This document shows, in pieces, positions 57,293-64,000 of a DNA stretch of 64,000 nt. The position numbers were made by a program, and so were the translations under genes. The DNA is from Actinomyces dentalis DSM 19115 (GTDB lineage Bacteria; Actinomycetota; Actinomycetes; Actinomycetales; Actinomycetaceae), in contig NZ_AUBL01000013.1 of the NCBI RefSeq assembly GCF_000429225.1, positions 1 through 64,000 of the forward strand, written 5' to 3'. Position 1 is the stretch's first letter. The number at the start of each line of letters is the position of its first letter. The notes beneath the pieces were generated by a model that was not told the DNA's origin, ran no database searches, and saw only the letters and a program-made list of their open reading frames with translations.

Positions 57293-58692
57293 CGCGCTAT
57301 ACGCTGCGCGCCCTCGCCGCCCAGTGGCGGATCTGGTCGGCAACGGTGGCGGTACTGGCCCTGGCGGCCGTGCTGGTCGATGTCTGCCTGACGCACCGGT
57401 TCGCCGTCACCCGACCCGAGGTCGTGGCCGCGGCGCGGGCCGTGGGCGTCGGACCGGCGGAGCTGGAGGCGAGCGGAACCTCGATCTACGTCTACTCGGC
57501 GTTCACGGCGATCCCGGTGGTGGCGATCGTCGGACGCTCCTGCGTCCAGGCCCTGCGCACGAACTGGGCCGGGTGGCGACTGGCGGGAGCCTCGCCCCGA
57601 CAGGTGCTCGTCGGCGTCGTCACGACCGTCGCCGTGCTGGGGCTGGTGGCCTGCGCACCCGGGGTCCTGGTCGCTTCGGCGGTGGACCAGCCCTTCTCCT
57701 CGGTGCTCACCCGCATGGCGTCGGCGCGCATGGGGCGCATCGAGGTGGCCGCCACGCCGGCGGCCATCGCGCTCACCGTCGGCTCCGTCGTCGGCATTGC
57801 CGTGCTGGGGGCGATCGGGCCGGCGCTCGACGCCGTGCGCACCCCGGCGGTCGAGGCGGTCCGCGGCGCCCCGGCGCCCGCCCCCCGGCCCGGGCGGCGC
57901 ATGGGCGCGGTCCGCTGGACCCTGACCGGGCTGTGGGCGCTCATCTGCGTCGGCCAGCTGCTGGTGGCCCTCCTGATCGAGCCCGGGGCGGGGGACGCCG
58001 GCGGACTGCCCGCCGGCGGCGGCCAGGCGATGATGGCCGCGCTGCTGCTCGCGGTCCTGGCCGTGCTGCTGGCGCCGGTGCTCGTCCCCGGGCTGCTGCG
58101 CGCCTGGTCGGCGCCCCTGGCCGCGCTGGGAGGGCCGTGGCTGCTCGCACGCCGCTCCGCGCTGTGGCGCTCCGCCCTGGCGGCCGGCGCCGTGGGGCTG
58201 CTGGCCCTGTCATTCTCCTTCACCGCGGCCCTCATGACGGTCCTCGGCACGGGGCGGGCGGTCATCGCCGCAGCGCACCTGCGCATCGATCTCAACCAGG
58301 TCGACACCCTGGTCATGGCGGCGATCCTCGGCGCGATGGCACTGCTGGGATCCGTCGCCGTCGTCGCCATGACCTCCCGCTCCAGGGAGCAGGAGGTGGC
58401 CGTCCTGCGCTGCGCCGGGACCACCATCGGCCGCCTCCGCGGCCAGGTCGTCATCGAGGCGGGCCTGTACGTCGGCACGGCCCTGATCATCTCCCTGGTC
58501 CCGCTCGTCGTGGTGACGATCGGCGAGGCGCTCTTCTACTCCAGGGCGGGCCTGCCGTTCCTGCCCAGCCCCGCCCTCGGGCCGCTCGGGCTCGTCGCCC
58601 TGGTCTCCTTCGCCGCTTTGGCCGTGGTGCTCTCCGCTCCCGTGCGCCGCGCCCGCCGGGCGCCGATCGGACCCGCGCTGGCCGCGCAGTGA
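57289..58692 (+). CDS. FtsX-like ABC permease
   Basis: 467 residues, about ten membrane segments in two halves, each with an FtsX-type domain (VVAIVGRSCVQALRTNWAGW...ASPRQVLVGVV; SVAVVAMTSRSREQEVAVLR then CAGTTIGRLRGQVVIEAG). Partner of the ATPase upstream. Such pairs export peptides or act as antibiotic-sensing units with their two-component system. Confidence 0.87.
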   Translation: MTRYTLRALAAQWRIWSATVAVLALAAVLVDVCLTHRFAVTRPEVVAAARAVGVGPAELEASGTSIYVYSAFTAIPVVAIVGRSCVQALRTNWAGWRLAGASPRQVLVGVVTTVAVLGLVACAPGVLVASAVDQPFSSVLTRMASARMGRIEVAATPAAIALTVGSVVGIAVLGAIGPALDAVRTPAVEAVRGAPAPAPRPGRRMGAVRWTLTGLWALICVGQLLVALLIEPGAGDAGGLPAGGGQAMMAALLLAVLAVLLAPVLVPGLLRAWSAPLAALGGPWLLARRSALWRSALAAGAVGLLALSFSFTAALMTVLGTGRAVIAAAHLRIDLNQVDTLVMAAILGAMALLGSVAVVAMTSRSREQEVAVLRCAGTTIGRLRGQVVIEAGLYVGTALIISLVPLVVVTIGEALFYSRAGLPFLPSPALGPLGLVALVSFAALAVVLSAPVRRARRAPIGPALAAQ

Positions 58693-58730
58693 GGGCGGAA
58701 GGCCGGTCGTGGCAGCCGCGGGCCCGATGC

Positions 58731-59543
58731 TCAGCGCTGGGCCTCCACCAGCTCGATGAGCTCCCCGACCCCCTCGTGGATGCCGAAGGGGCGGAAGGGG
58801 AAGGTCTCGACCTCCTCCAGGGTCGTCGACCCGGACAGGACGAGGTGGGTGCGCAGCCCGGCCTCGACGCCCGCCTGGATATCGGTGTCCATGCGGTCGC
58901 CGACCATGGCGGCGGCCTCGGAGTGGGCCCCGATCCTGTTCAGCCCCGCCCGGATCATGACGGGGTTGGGCTTGCCGACGAAGTAGGGGGTGCGGCCGGT
59001 CGCGGCCCGGATCATGGCGGCGACCGAGCCGGTGGCGGGCAGGGTGCCCTCGTCGGAGGGGCCGGTGACGTCCGGGTTGGTGGCGATGAATTTGGCCCCC
59101 GCCTCGATGAGGCGGATCGCCCTGGTCAGGGTGTTGAAGTCGTAGGTGCGCGTCTCGCCCAGGACGACGTACTCGGGGTCCTGATCGGTCATGACGTAGC
59201 CGGCCCCGTGGAGGGCGGTGGTCAGGCCGGCCTCCCCGATGACGTAGGCCGTGGAGGCGGGCGACTGCTGGCTCAGGAACGCGGCGGTGGCGTTCGCGGA
59301 GGTCCAGATGCGCTCCTCGGGGACGCTCAGCCCCGAGCGCCTCAGCCGCGCCGACAGGTCGCGGTTGGTGAAGATCGAGTTGTTCGTCAGGACGAGGAAG
59401 GGCATCTCCTTCCGCTTGAGGGCGTCGAGGAACTGCTGCGCCCCCGGCAGGGCGCGGTTCTCCTTGACCAGGACGCCGTCCATATCGGACAGCCACGCGG
59501 TGACCGGGGGCATCTCGTCGAGAGGCGTGTGGGCGTCGTCCAT
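58731..59543 (-). CDS. HAD-IIA family phosphatase (NagD-like)
   Basis: 270 residues. Motif I SDMDGVLVKEN with the nucleophile Asp, motif II VLTNNS, motif III/IV GKPNPVMIR and MVGDRMDTDIQAG. Cytosolic hydrolase of nucleotide or sugar phosphates. ATG at 59543 with GGAGGAGAA upstream. Convergent with the permease gene. Confidence 0.88.
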   Translation of the reverse strand: MDDAHTPLDEMPPVTAWLSDMDGVLVKENRALPGAQQFLDALKRKEMPFLVLTNNSIFTNRDLSARLRRSGLSVPEERIWTSANATAAFLSQQSPASTAYVIGEAGLTTALHGAGYVMTDQDPEYVVLGETRTYDFNTLTRAIRLIEAGAKFIATNPDVTGPSDEGTLPATGSVAAMIRAATGRTPYFVGKPNPVMIRAGLNRIGAHSEAAAMVGDRMDTDIQAGVEAGLRTHLVLSGSTTLEEVETFPFRPFGIHEGVGELIELVEAQR

Positions 59544-59726
59544 GGGGTTCTCCTCCGGGTGGCGGGTGAGCGGGGGCGCCGGGGCGCTCCCGCGGACCCA
59601 TGGTGCCACCTCCGGGCGGGGGCCGCGCCTGCTCGCGGCCGGTCCGCATGCGCGCAGCGCCGTTGCACCCGGCCCCGGCTACGCTGGGGGCGTTCACCAC
59701 GGTATGGCGAGCCACCTGGAGGCGCA

Positions 59727-60689
59727 GTGTTCGGACGACGCAAGCAACGACCCTCGTCATCCGACGCCGGGCGGGGCCGGGCGCCCGCTGCGCCCTCGCC
59801 TCGGGCGAGGGCGGACGCGATCGTCGCCATGGCGGCCGCCCGCCTCGAGGCCCGCGGCATTCCCACCGTCTGCGGCAGCGGCCAGTACGGCCCCGAGCTC
59901 CGGGGCGAGCTGGAGGGCGGGCCCTTCACCTACTACCTCGGCAACACCATTGATGAGCTGCTCGGCGTGGACGAGTCGCAGTGGGACGGCCTCCTGGATC
60001 GGCGCATAGCCGGGGTCCTGGCCACGGCGGCCCGTTCGCCCGACGTCTCCGCCGAGGAGTGGCGGGCCGCCCTCCGCACCCGGATCATCAACGCGAATTC
60101 GATCCCCGAGGAATTCGACACGGTGACGCGCCCCTTCTGCGGACCGCTGGTTCTGGCCCTGTACCTGCGGACGTCGGGCGGGGTCCGCCTCGTCGGCCGC
60201 GACGAGGACGCGCCGCTGGGCGTCGAGGAGATGTTCGAGATCGGCCAGGCGAACTCCGAGGCCGAGCCCTATGACGAGTTCGTGCAGATCGACGCCGAGG
60301 CGTGGGCCATTGCCTCCGGGAGCGTGTTCGCCGCGTCCCGGGCCGCGAATCTGGGCGGCCTCATCGGCCGCGAGGTGAAGGCGGCCCCCCGCGGCATGGT
60401 CTTCTCGATCCCGGGCGGCCGGCTCCTCGGATTCGCGCCCGTGGCCGACGACGATCCCCTGCGCGCCGTCAGGGCGATCGCCCAATTCCACGCGAACCAG
60501 ACCGGCGGGGACGCCGAGGAGGTCCTCACCCGGGCCATCCATTACTGGGCGCCCGATGGGACGATCGAGGAGCTCGCGACCGCGACCGGGGACGGCGGGG
60601 CGGTGTCCGTGCGCTTCGCCCCGGGTGAGAGGTTCTCCGCGCTCCTTCCGCCGGAGACGCGAGAGCAGCTGCGGCGTCGGCCCCGATAA
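59727..60689 (+). CDS. Conserved hypothetical protein, unknown fold
   Basis: 320 residues from GTG 59727 (CTGGAGGCGCA upstream). After a basic Ser/Arg-rich start (FGRRKQRPSSSDAGRGR) the rest is a soluble alpha/beta protein: PTVCGSGQYGPELRGELEGG, PFTYYLGNTIDELLGVDESQ, INANSIPEEFDTVTRPFCGP, LYLRTSGGVRLVGRDEDAPL. No signal or membrane segment. I do not recognise the family. Confidence 0.65.
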   Translation: MFGRRKQRPSSSDAGRGRAPAAPSPRARADAIVAMAAARLEARGIPTVCGSGQYGPELRGELEGGPFTYYLGNTIDELLGVDESQWDGLLDRRIAGVLATAARSPDVSAEEWRAALRTRIINANSIPEEFDTVTRPFCGPLVLALYLRTSGGVRLVGRDEDAPLGVEEMFEIGQANSEAEPYDEFVQIDAEAWAIASGSVFAASRAANLGGLIGREVKAAPRGMVFSIPGGRLLGFAPVADDDPLRAVRAIAQFHANQTGGDAEEVLTRAIHYWAPDGTIEELATATGDGGAVSVRFAPGERFSALLPPETREQLRRRPR

Positions 60690-61148
60690 GCCGGGGAGGG
60701 CGCGAAGAACGGATTCGGGTGCCTCTCATTCGAGCCGATCACAGGCGTCACATACGTCTCGTCAGACCCGTGTTTCACTCGCCGGAGAAGGGTGCCGCGA
60801 GAAATGGTGTTTTGGGCGGATCGTTCCGCCCCCGCACCCGGTAACGGTTCCGTAAAACCGCGGAATCATGCGGAAGTCTCCGCGCGTATCCGGCGGGCCG
60901 ACGCGAACGATCCTCCCGGGGCGCCAAAACCGGGCCCCACGGGGACACGCCGATCGGCGGAGCCCCGCCCCGCGGGTCGGACGGGAACCCCACCGGCCCA
61001 TTCGCGCCGCAACGGACGCCCCATTAACCGCAATATTGAGAATCAGATCCCGGCTCGCCCGGGAGGGTCGCAGAAGATCGGGTGAATGCGGCATACGCTG
61101 GGCCGCCAGATGCCAGATGCCAGATGCGTCCACCCTGAGGAGATCACC
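60690..61148. other. Gap with the second 122-bp palindromic element
   Basis: 60809-60930 is the family 2 element. The rest (60931-61148) leads to the MBL-fold gene and has no other supported feature. Confidence 0.5.
60809..60930. repeat. 122-bp palindromic element, family 2, copy B
   Basis: Imperfect terminal inverted repeats (GTTTTGGGCGGATCGTTC against GAACGATCCTCCCGGGGCGC.. with an 8-base gap in the left arm). Interior CCGCGGAATCATGCGGAA identical to copy A at 42307-42428. Confidence 0.8.
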
Positions 61149-61988
61149 GTGACCACTCTGCCGCGCCAGCACGAAGGCTTCCTCGCCGTCGGAGGATCCA
61201 CCGTCGTGATCGACGTCGGCGGTCTCCGCTTCGTCAGCGACCCCACCTTCGACAACCCGACCGACTACGGCGGGCTGCGCAGGACCCGGGGCCCGGCCAT
61301 CGCGGCCGCCGACGTGGCGGATGCGGACGTGGTGCTCGTCAGCCACGCCGACCACATCGACAACCTGGACGCGTCGGGGCGGGCCTTCGCCCTGCGCGCG
61401 CCCCGCCTGCTGACCAACCCCGGCTCGGCCCGCCTCCTCGACCACGGGGCGGTGGGCCTCGCCCCGTGGAGCACGATCCACGTCGCCGAGGATGTGACCG
61501 TCACGGCCGTGCCCGCGGTGCACGGGCCCGTCGACGGCGAGCCCGACGAGCACGGCTTCGTCAACTGCGAGGTGACCGGCTTCGTCATCCAGGCCCCGGA
61601 CAGCACGATCTACCTCAGCGGGGACAACACCTGCCTGGCCGCGGTGGCCCGGGTCGCCAAGCGGTTCGGCCACCCCGACCACGCCGTGCTCCACGCCGGC
61701 CGGGCCACGGTCCCGGGCAGGTTCGACGGGCGCCCCCTCACCCTCTCGGCGGAGCGGGCCTCGGCGGCGGCCGGCATCCTGGGCTCGCCGCACGTCCTCG
61801 TCGTCCACCAGACCTGCTGGGACCACTTCCTCGACGGCCCCGAGGAGACCCTCACCGCATTCGCGGACGCGGGGCTCTCCTCCTGCCTGGACATGACCCC
61901 GCCCGGGGAGTGGAGCATAGCGGAGTCGTGGGCGAGGGACGAGGAGGATGCCTCGTCGCTCCTGTCGGACTGGTCCTGCTCGGCCTGA
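61149..61988 (+). CDS. Metallo-beta-lactamase-fold hydrolase (UlaG-like)
   Basis: 279 residues from GTG 61149 (TGAGGAG upstream). TVVIDVGGLRFVSDPTFDNP, then the altered metal motif SHADHIDNLD (H-x-x-D-H type), YLSGDNTCLAAVARVAKRFG and a His near VLVVHQTCWDHF. Members hydrolyse small metabolites, substrate unknown. Monocistronic. Confidence 0.82.
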   Translation: MTTLPRQHEGFLAVGGSTVVIDVGGLRFVSDPTFDNPTDYGGLRRTRGPAIAAADVADADVVLVSHADHIDNLDASGRAFALRAPRLLTNPGSARLLDHGAVGLAPWSTIHVAEDVTVTAVPAVHGPVDGEPDEHGFVNCEVTGFVIQAPDSTIYLSGDNTCLAAVARVAKRFGHPDHAVLHAGRATVPGRFDGRPLTLSAERASAAAGILGSPHVLVVHQTCWDHFLDGPEETLTAFADAGLSSCLDMTPPGEWSIAESWARDEEDASSLLSDWSCSA

Positions 61989-62039
61989 CGGGTTCGAGCC
62001 GGCGCCATTCCCGCTCGATCCCCTGGGAGCCGATCGCCG

Positions 62040-62504
62040 TCACGGCGTCTCCAGCCTCCAGGACGCCGCGGACCAGGACGTGAAGAGCTCGATGCGGCCG
62101 CCGTCGTCGAGGCGCAGGTCGAGGTCGGCCACCTGCCCGACGGGGCTGACCACCGCCCGCACCGCGCGCCGCCCCACCAGGGGGGCGAGGTCCTCGTCGC
62201 CGCGGCACTCGAAGCCCGACGTCATCATGCGTCCGGCCCCGTCGACGACGCGCCACGCGCACAGCGCCCTCAGCGCCCAGCCCGGGCCGGCGACTTCCAG
62301 GTGAGTCCAGTTCGTCTCGATGTCCTCGGCCCACGGCGCGAGGCGGGCGGGCAGGCGGCCGCCGAAGCAGTCGGCGGCGCCGGGGCGCACCCGGGCCGAG
62401 GCGATCGGCAGCGACAGGGGCAGGTCGGCGGGGACGGGGCGCTCGCCGCTCAGGACCGCGCCGTGGGGCCCGGGTCCGGCATCGCCGTCGGTGCGCGGGC
62501 TCAC
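62040..62504 (-). CDS. Immunity-type protein A (paralog of the next two)
   Basis: 154 residues from GTG 62504, which overlaps the stop of gene B (GTGA). Sequence: IETNWTHLEVAGPGWALRAL, LVGRRAVRAVVSPVGQVADL, DLDLRLDDGGRIELFTSWSA ending SWRLETP. The ending DLRLDDGG...W.L is shared with B and, more weakly, C. This pattern resembles DUF6188-like immunity proteins (tentative). Confidence 0.6.
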   Translation of the reverse strand: MSPRTDGDAGPGPHGAVLSGERPVPADLPLSLPIASARVRPGAADCFGGRLPARLAPWAEDIETNWTHLEVAGPGWALRALCAWRVVDGAGRMMTSGFECRGDEDLAPLVGRRAVRAVVSPVGQVADLDLRLDDGGRIELFTSWSAASWRLETP

Positions 62505-62881
62505 CAGATCGCCCCGTCCATGGTCAGCGTCCACGGCTCGTAGGACGCGCAGTCCGAGAAGCACTGCACGCGGCCGCCGTCGTCGAGGCGCAGGTCGAGG
62601 TCGGCGATATCGGCGCGGAACCTCGGCACGATCCCCACCACGCTCCGGCCGACCAGCGGTCTGAGTAGGTCCGTCGCCGCATCGGACCCGATCAGGGCGG
62701 CGCGGACGTCGGAGAACCAGACGGTCCCGTCCGGGGCGAGTGCGCGAACGGGGCACAGGGTTGCGAACCCCCAGTCCCCGCCGGCCAGGATCAGCTGGAG
62801 GCTCACGTTGTAGAGCGCCTCCTCGATGCGGTGCGGCCCGACGCCGGCCGCCCACCGCTCGAACGCGTCCATCCACTCCAT
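62501..62881 (-). CDS. Immunity-type protein B
   Basis: 126 residues from ATG 62881 (GGATGAGGAGG upstream). NVSLQLILAGGDWGFATLCP, LVGRSVVGIVPRFRADIADL, DLDLRLDDGGRVQCFSDCAS, ending EPWTLTMDGAIW. Clear paralog of A. Its stop overlaps A's start. Confidence 0.6.
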   Translation of the reverse strand: MEWMDAFERWAAGVGPHRIEEALYNVSLQLILAGGDWGFATLCPVRALAPDGTVWFSDVRAALIGSDAATDLLRPLVGRSVVGIVPRFRADIADLDLRLDDGGRVQCFSDCASYEPWTLTMDGAIW

Positions 62882-62951
62882 GGGGCCTCCTCATCCCGGG
62901 GCCGACGGCGGATCATCAGGGTAGTCGACGGCCTGCTCGGCGGAACCCCGG

Positions 62952-63383
62952 TCAGGGCTCGTCGGCGAGGTTGCCGGCGAGCCAGGCATTGTGGTCGCCG
63001 GGCCCGGGCCCCTCCAGGTCGAGGACGCCGTCCACACTCAGATGCCAGGGGTCGCCGTCGTAATCAGCCCCGATGGACAGGAGGCGGCCGTCGTCGAGGG
63101 TGAAGACGGGGTTGTAGGCGTCCTCGGGGCACTCGACCCCGGCCAGGGCTCTGCCCGCCAGGCGGGCGAGGACGGCGCGGACCGCCTCGTCGGGGTCCTG
63201 GTCGCGGGCCAGGACGACGCCCGCAGGGTCGGCCAGGGTCCAGTCGCACAGCAGGTCGAGCCTCCAGCCGGCGCCGCAGACGAAGGTGCGCCCGTAGGGG
63301 TCCCGGCCGGCCCTGGTGATGGTCAGGGGCAGGACGGCGCGCAGGGCGGTGCCGTCGTGGATGCTCCAGTCGTTGGTGGTCAT
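62952..63383 (-). CDS. Immunity-type protein C
   Basis: 143 residues from ATG 63383, overlapping the stop of the gene at the right edge (ATGA). TFVCGAGWRLDLLCDWTLAD, LDDGRLLSIGADYDGDPWHL SVDG at the end; same overall plan as A and B but more diverged. Coupling to the upstream gene fits an immunity gene for the toxin domain there. Confidence 0.6.
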   Translation of the reverse strand: MTTNDWSIHDGTALRAVLPLTITRAGRDPYGRTFVCGAGWRLDLLCDWTLADPAGVVLARDQDPDEAVRAVLARLAGRALAGVECPEDAYNPVFTLDDGRLLSIGADYDGDPWHLSVDGVLDLEGPGPGDHNAWLAGNLADEP

Positions 63384-64000
63384 GGGTTGCGTCCGAGGGT
63401 TTTCCAGGCGGCGGGGCCCCAGCCGCGTTCGGCCTGGGCCCGGGCGTAGGTCCAGGTGCGCGCCCGGGAGCTGTTCTTCCAGCGCCAGTGGACGAGGTAG
63501 GAGGGGCCGGTGTAGAAGTCGTCGTTGAAGGCGTCCACGCCCAGGGCGGCGCAGTAGTCGGCGAGCATGCGGGGCGTGAGCCGGTCGGTCAGGCGCCGGG
63601 CGGTGTAGGCGGTGGTGTCCTCGAAGGGCAGGGGGTCGCCGTACTGGTTGAAGGACCAGCGGCGCCCGGAATCGCGCTGGAGCTCTATACTCCGATATCC
63701 GCGACCGAATTGGGCGGTGGGGTCGGGCCATTCGATGACGAAGTGGCGGGCTCCCAGTCGTTCCAGGTTCGGGGCGTCCCGGGGCGGGTAGACGTTGGGT
63801 TCGGCGACGATGTAGAAGCCGCGGACGCCCAGCAGGTCGACCATCCGGGAGACCACGCCCGAGGGGTCGGGCACAATGTCATTGTCCATGACGGCGCTCC
63901 AGGGGGAGGCGGTGCCCACCACCAGGACCTTCGTACGGCCGCTCACCAGTGCCCCCATGCGGGTCAGGCCCGCCTCCAGGCCGCCCGGGATCTCGTCGAC
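63380..64000 (-). CDS. Unrecognised C-terminal domain of a partial gene; possible polymorphic toxin
   Basis: Open to the right edge, so this is only the C-terminal part (about 206 codons). Sequence: KVLVVGTASPWSAVMDNDIV, LLGVRGFYIVAEPNVYPPRD, GRGYRSIELQRDSGRRWSFN, ADYCAALGVDAFNDDFYTGP. I do not recognise the domain. Three immunity-like genes lie directly downstream in the same direction, the first overlapping, which is the usual layout of a toxin-immunity locus. Confidence 0.45.
   Translation of the reverse strand, partial: VDEIPGGLEAGLTRMGALVSGRTKVLVVGTASPWSAVMDNDIVPDPSGVVSRMVDLLGVRGFYIVAEPNVYPPRDAPNLERLGARHFVIEWPDPTAQFGRGYRSIELQRDSGRRWSFNQYGDPLPFEDTTAYTARRLTDRLTPRMLADYCAALGVDAFNDDFYTGPSYLVHWRWKNSSRARTWTYARAQAERGWGPAAWKTLGRNP

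Overview
The window is very GC-rich, with tightly packed genes, many GTG starts and frequent ATGA/GTGA stop-start overlaps. ClpP1 and ClpP2 are separate genes, ileS carries an actinobacterial-type translational T-box, and there is an IrtAB-like ABC pair behind a DtxR/IdeR-like box. Together these point to a high-GC Actinobacterium, most likely Actinomyces or a close relative (inference; no rRNA or marker comparison could be run).

Layout. 1-5606 (minus) is most of an RHS/YD-repeat polymorphic toxin with a PT-Hint domain. Its C-terminal toxin lies beyond the left edge and its frame is broken at a G4C4 tract. Next comes a decayed UDP-GlcNAc 2-epimerase (about 5.7-6.1 kb). 6.5-11.4 kb holds a small ABM monooxygenase, a lipoprotein solute-binding protein with internal 42-bp repeats coupled to a FucP-type permease, and an LssY_C membrane protein. 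11.6-24.5 kb is the tig ... clpP1-clpP2-clpX housekeeping block with a chorismate mutase. About 8 kb of accessory genes separates tig from clpP1: a self-regulated TetR with an ABC exporter, a repeat-rich spacer, a nucleotidyltransferase, and an NMT1-type ABC importer with a cupin. 24.6-32.4 kb has two acyl-CoA ligases, valS and proC. 32.5-36.2 kb has the iron-type IrtAB-like pair; 36.3-39.4 kb a Fic protein with a likely operator and a DUF885 peptidase. 39.4-43.2 kb has a repeat element, a CPBP protease remnant, an SDR, a membrane protein and a frameshifted gene. 43.4-48.2 kb is a trehalose PTS locus (treC, treP, treR). 48.3-52.1 kb is ileS with its T-box. 52.1-54.4 kb looks like a graveyard: two orphan antitoxins, a truncated TfoX domain, a lipoprotein with a duplicated tail, and repeat elements. 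54.5-58.7 kb is a NarL-type two-component system coupled to a MacB-like exporter. 58.7-64 kb has an HAD phosphatase, an unknown protein, an MBL-fold hydrolase, and at the right edge three related immunity-like genes behind an incomplete minus-strand gene.

The most unusual content is intergenic. (a) Two families of very compact palindromic elements, one exactly 120 bp and one exactly 122 bp, are each present twice. (b) Palindromic arrays are built of 20-bp units that begin CGAG or CGAA, then two variable bases, then a 14-base core; three different cores share this design. (c) Longer mosaic elements are bounded by GAAGGTTATTC/GAATAACCTTC-like termini and carry these palindromes as interchangeable cargo. 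I know of no described element class with this design, though no database search could be run.
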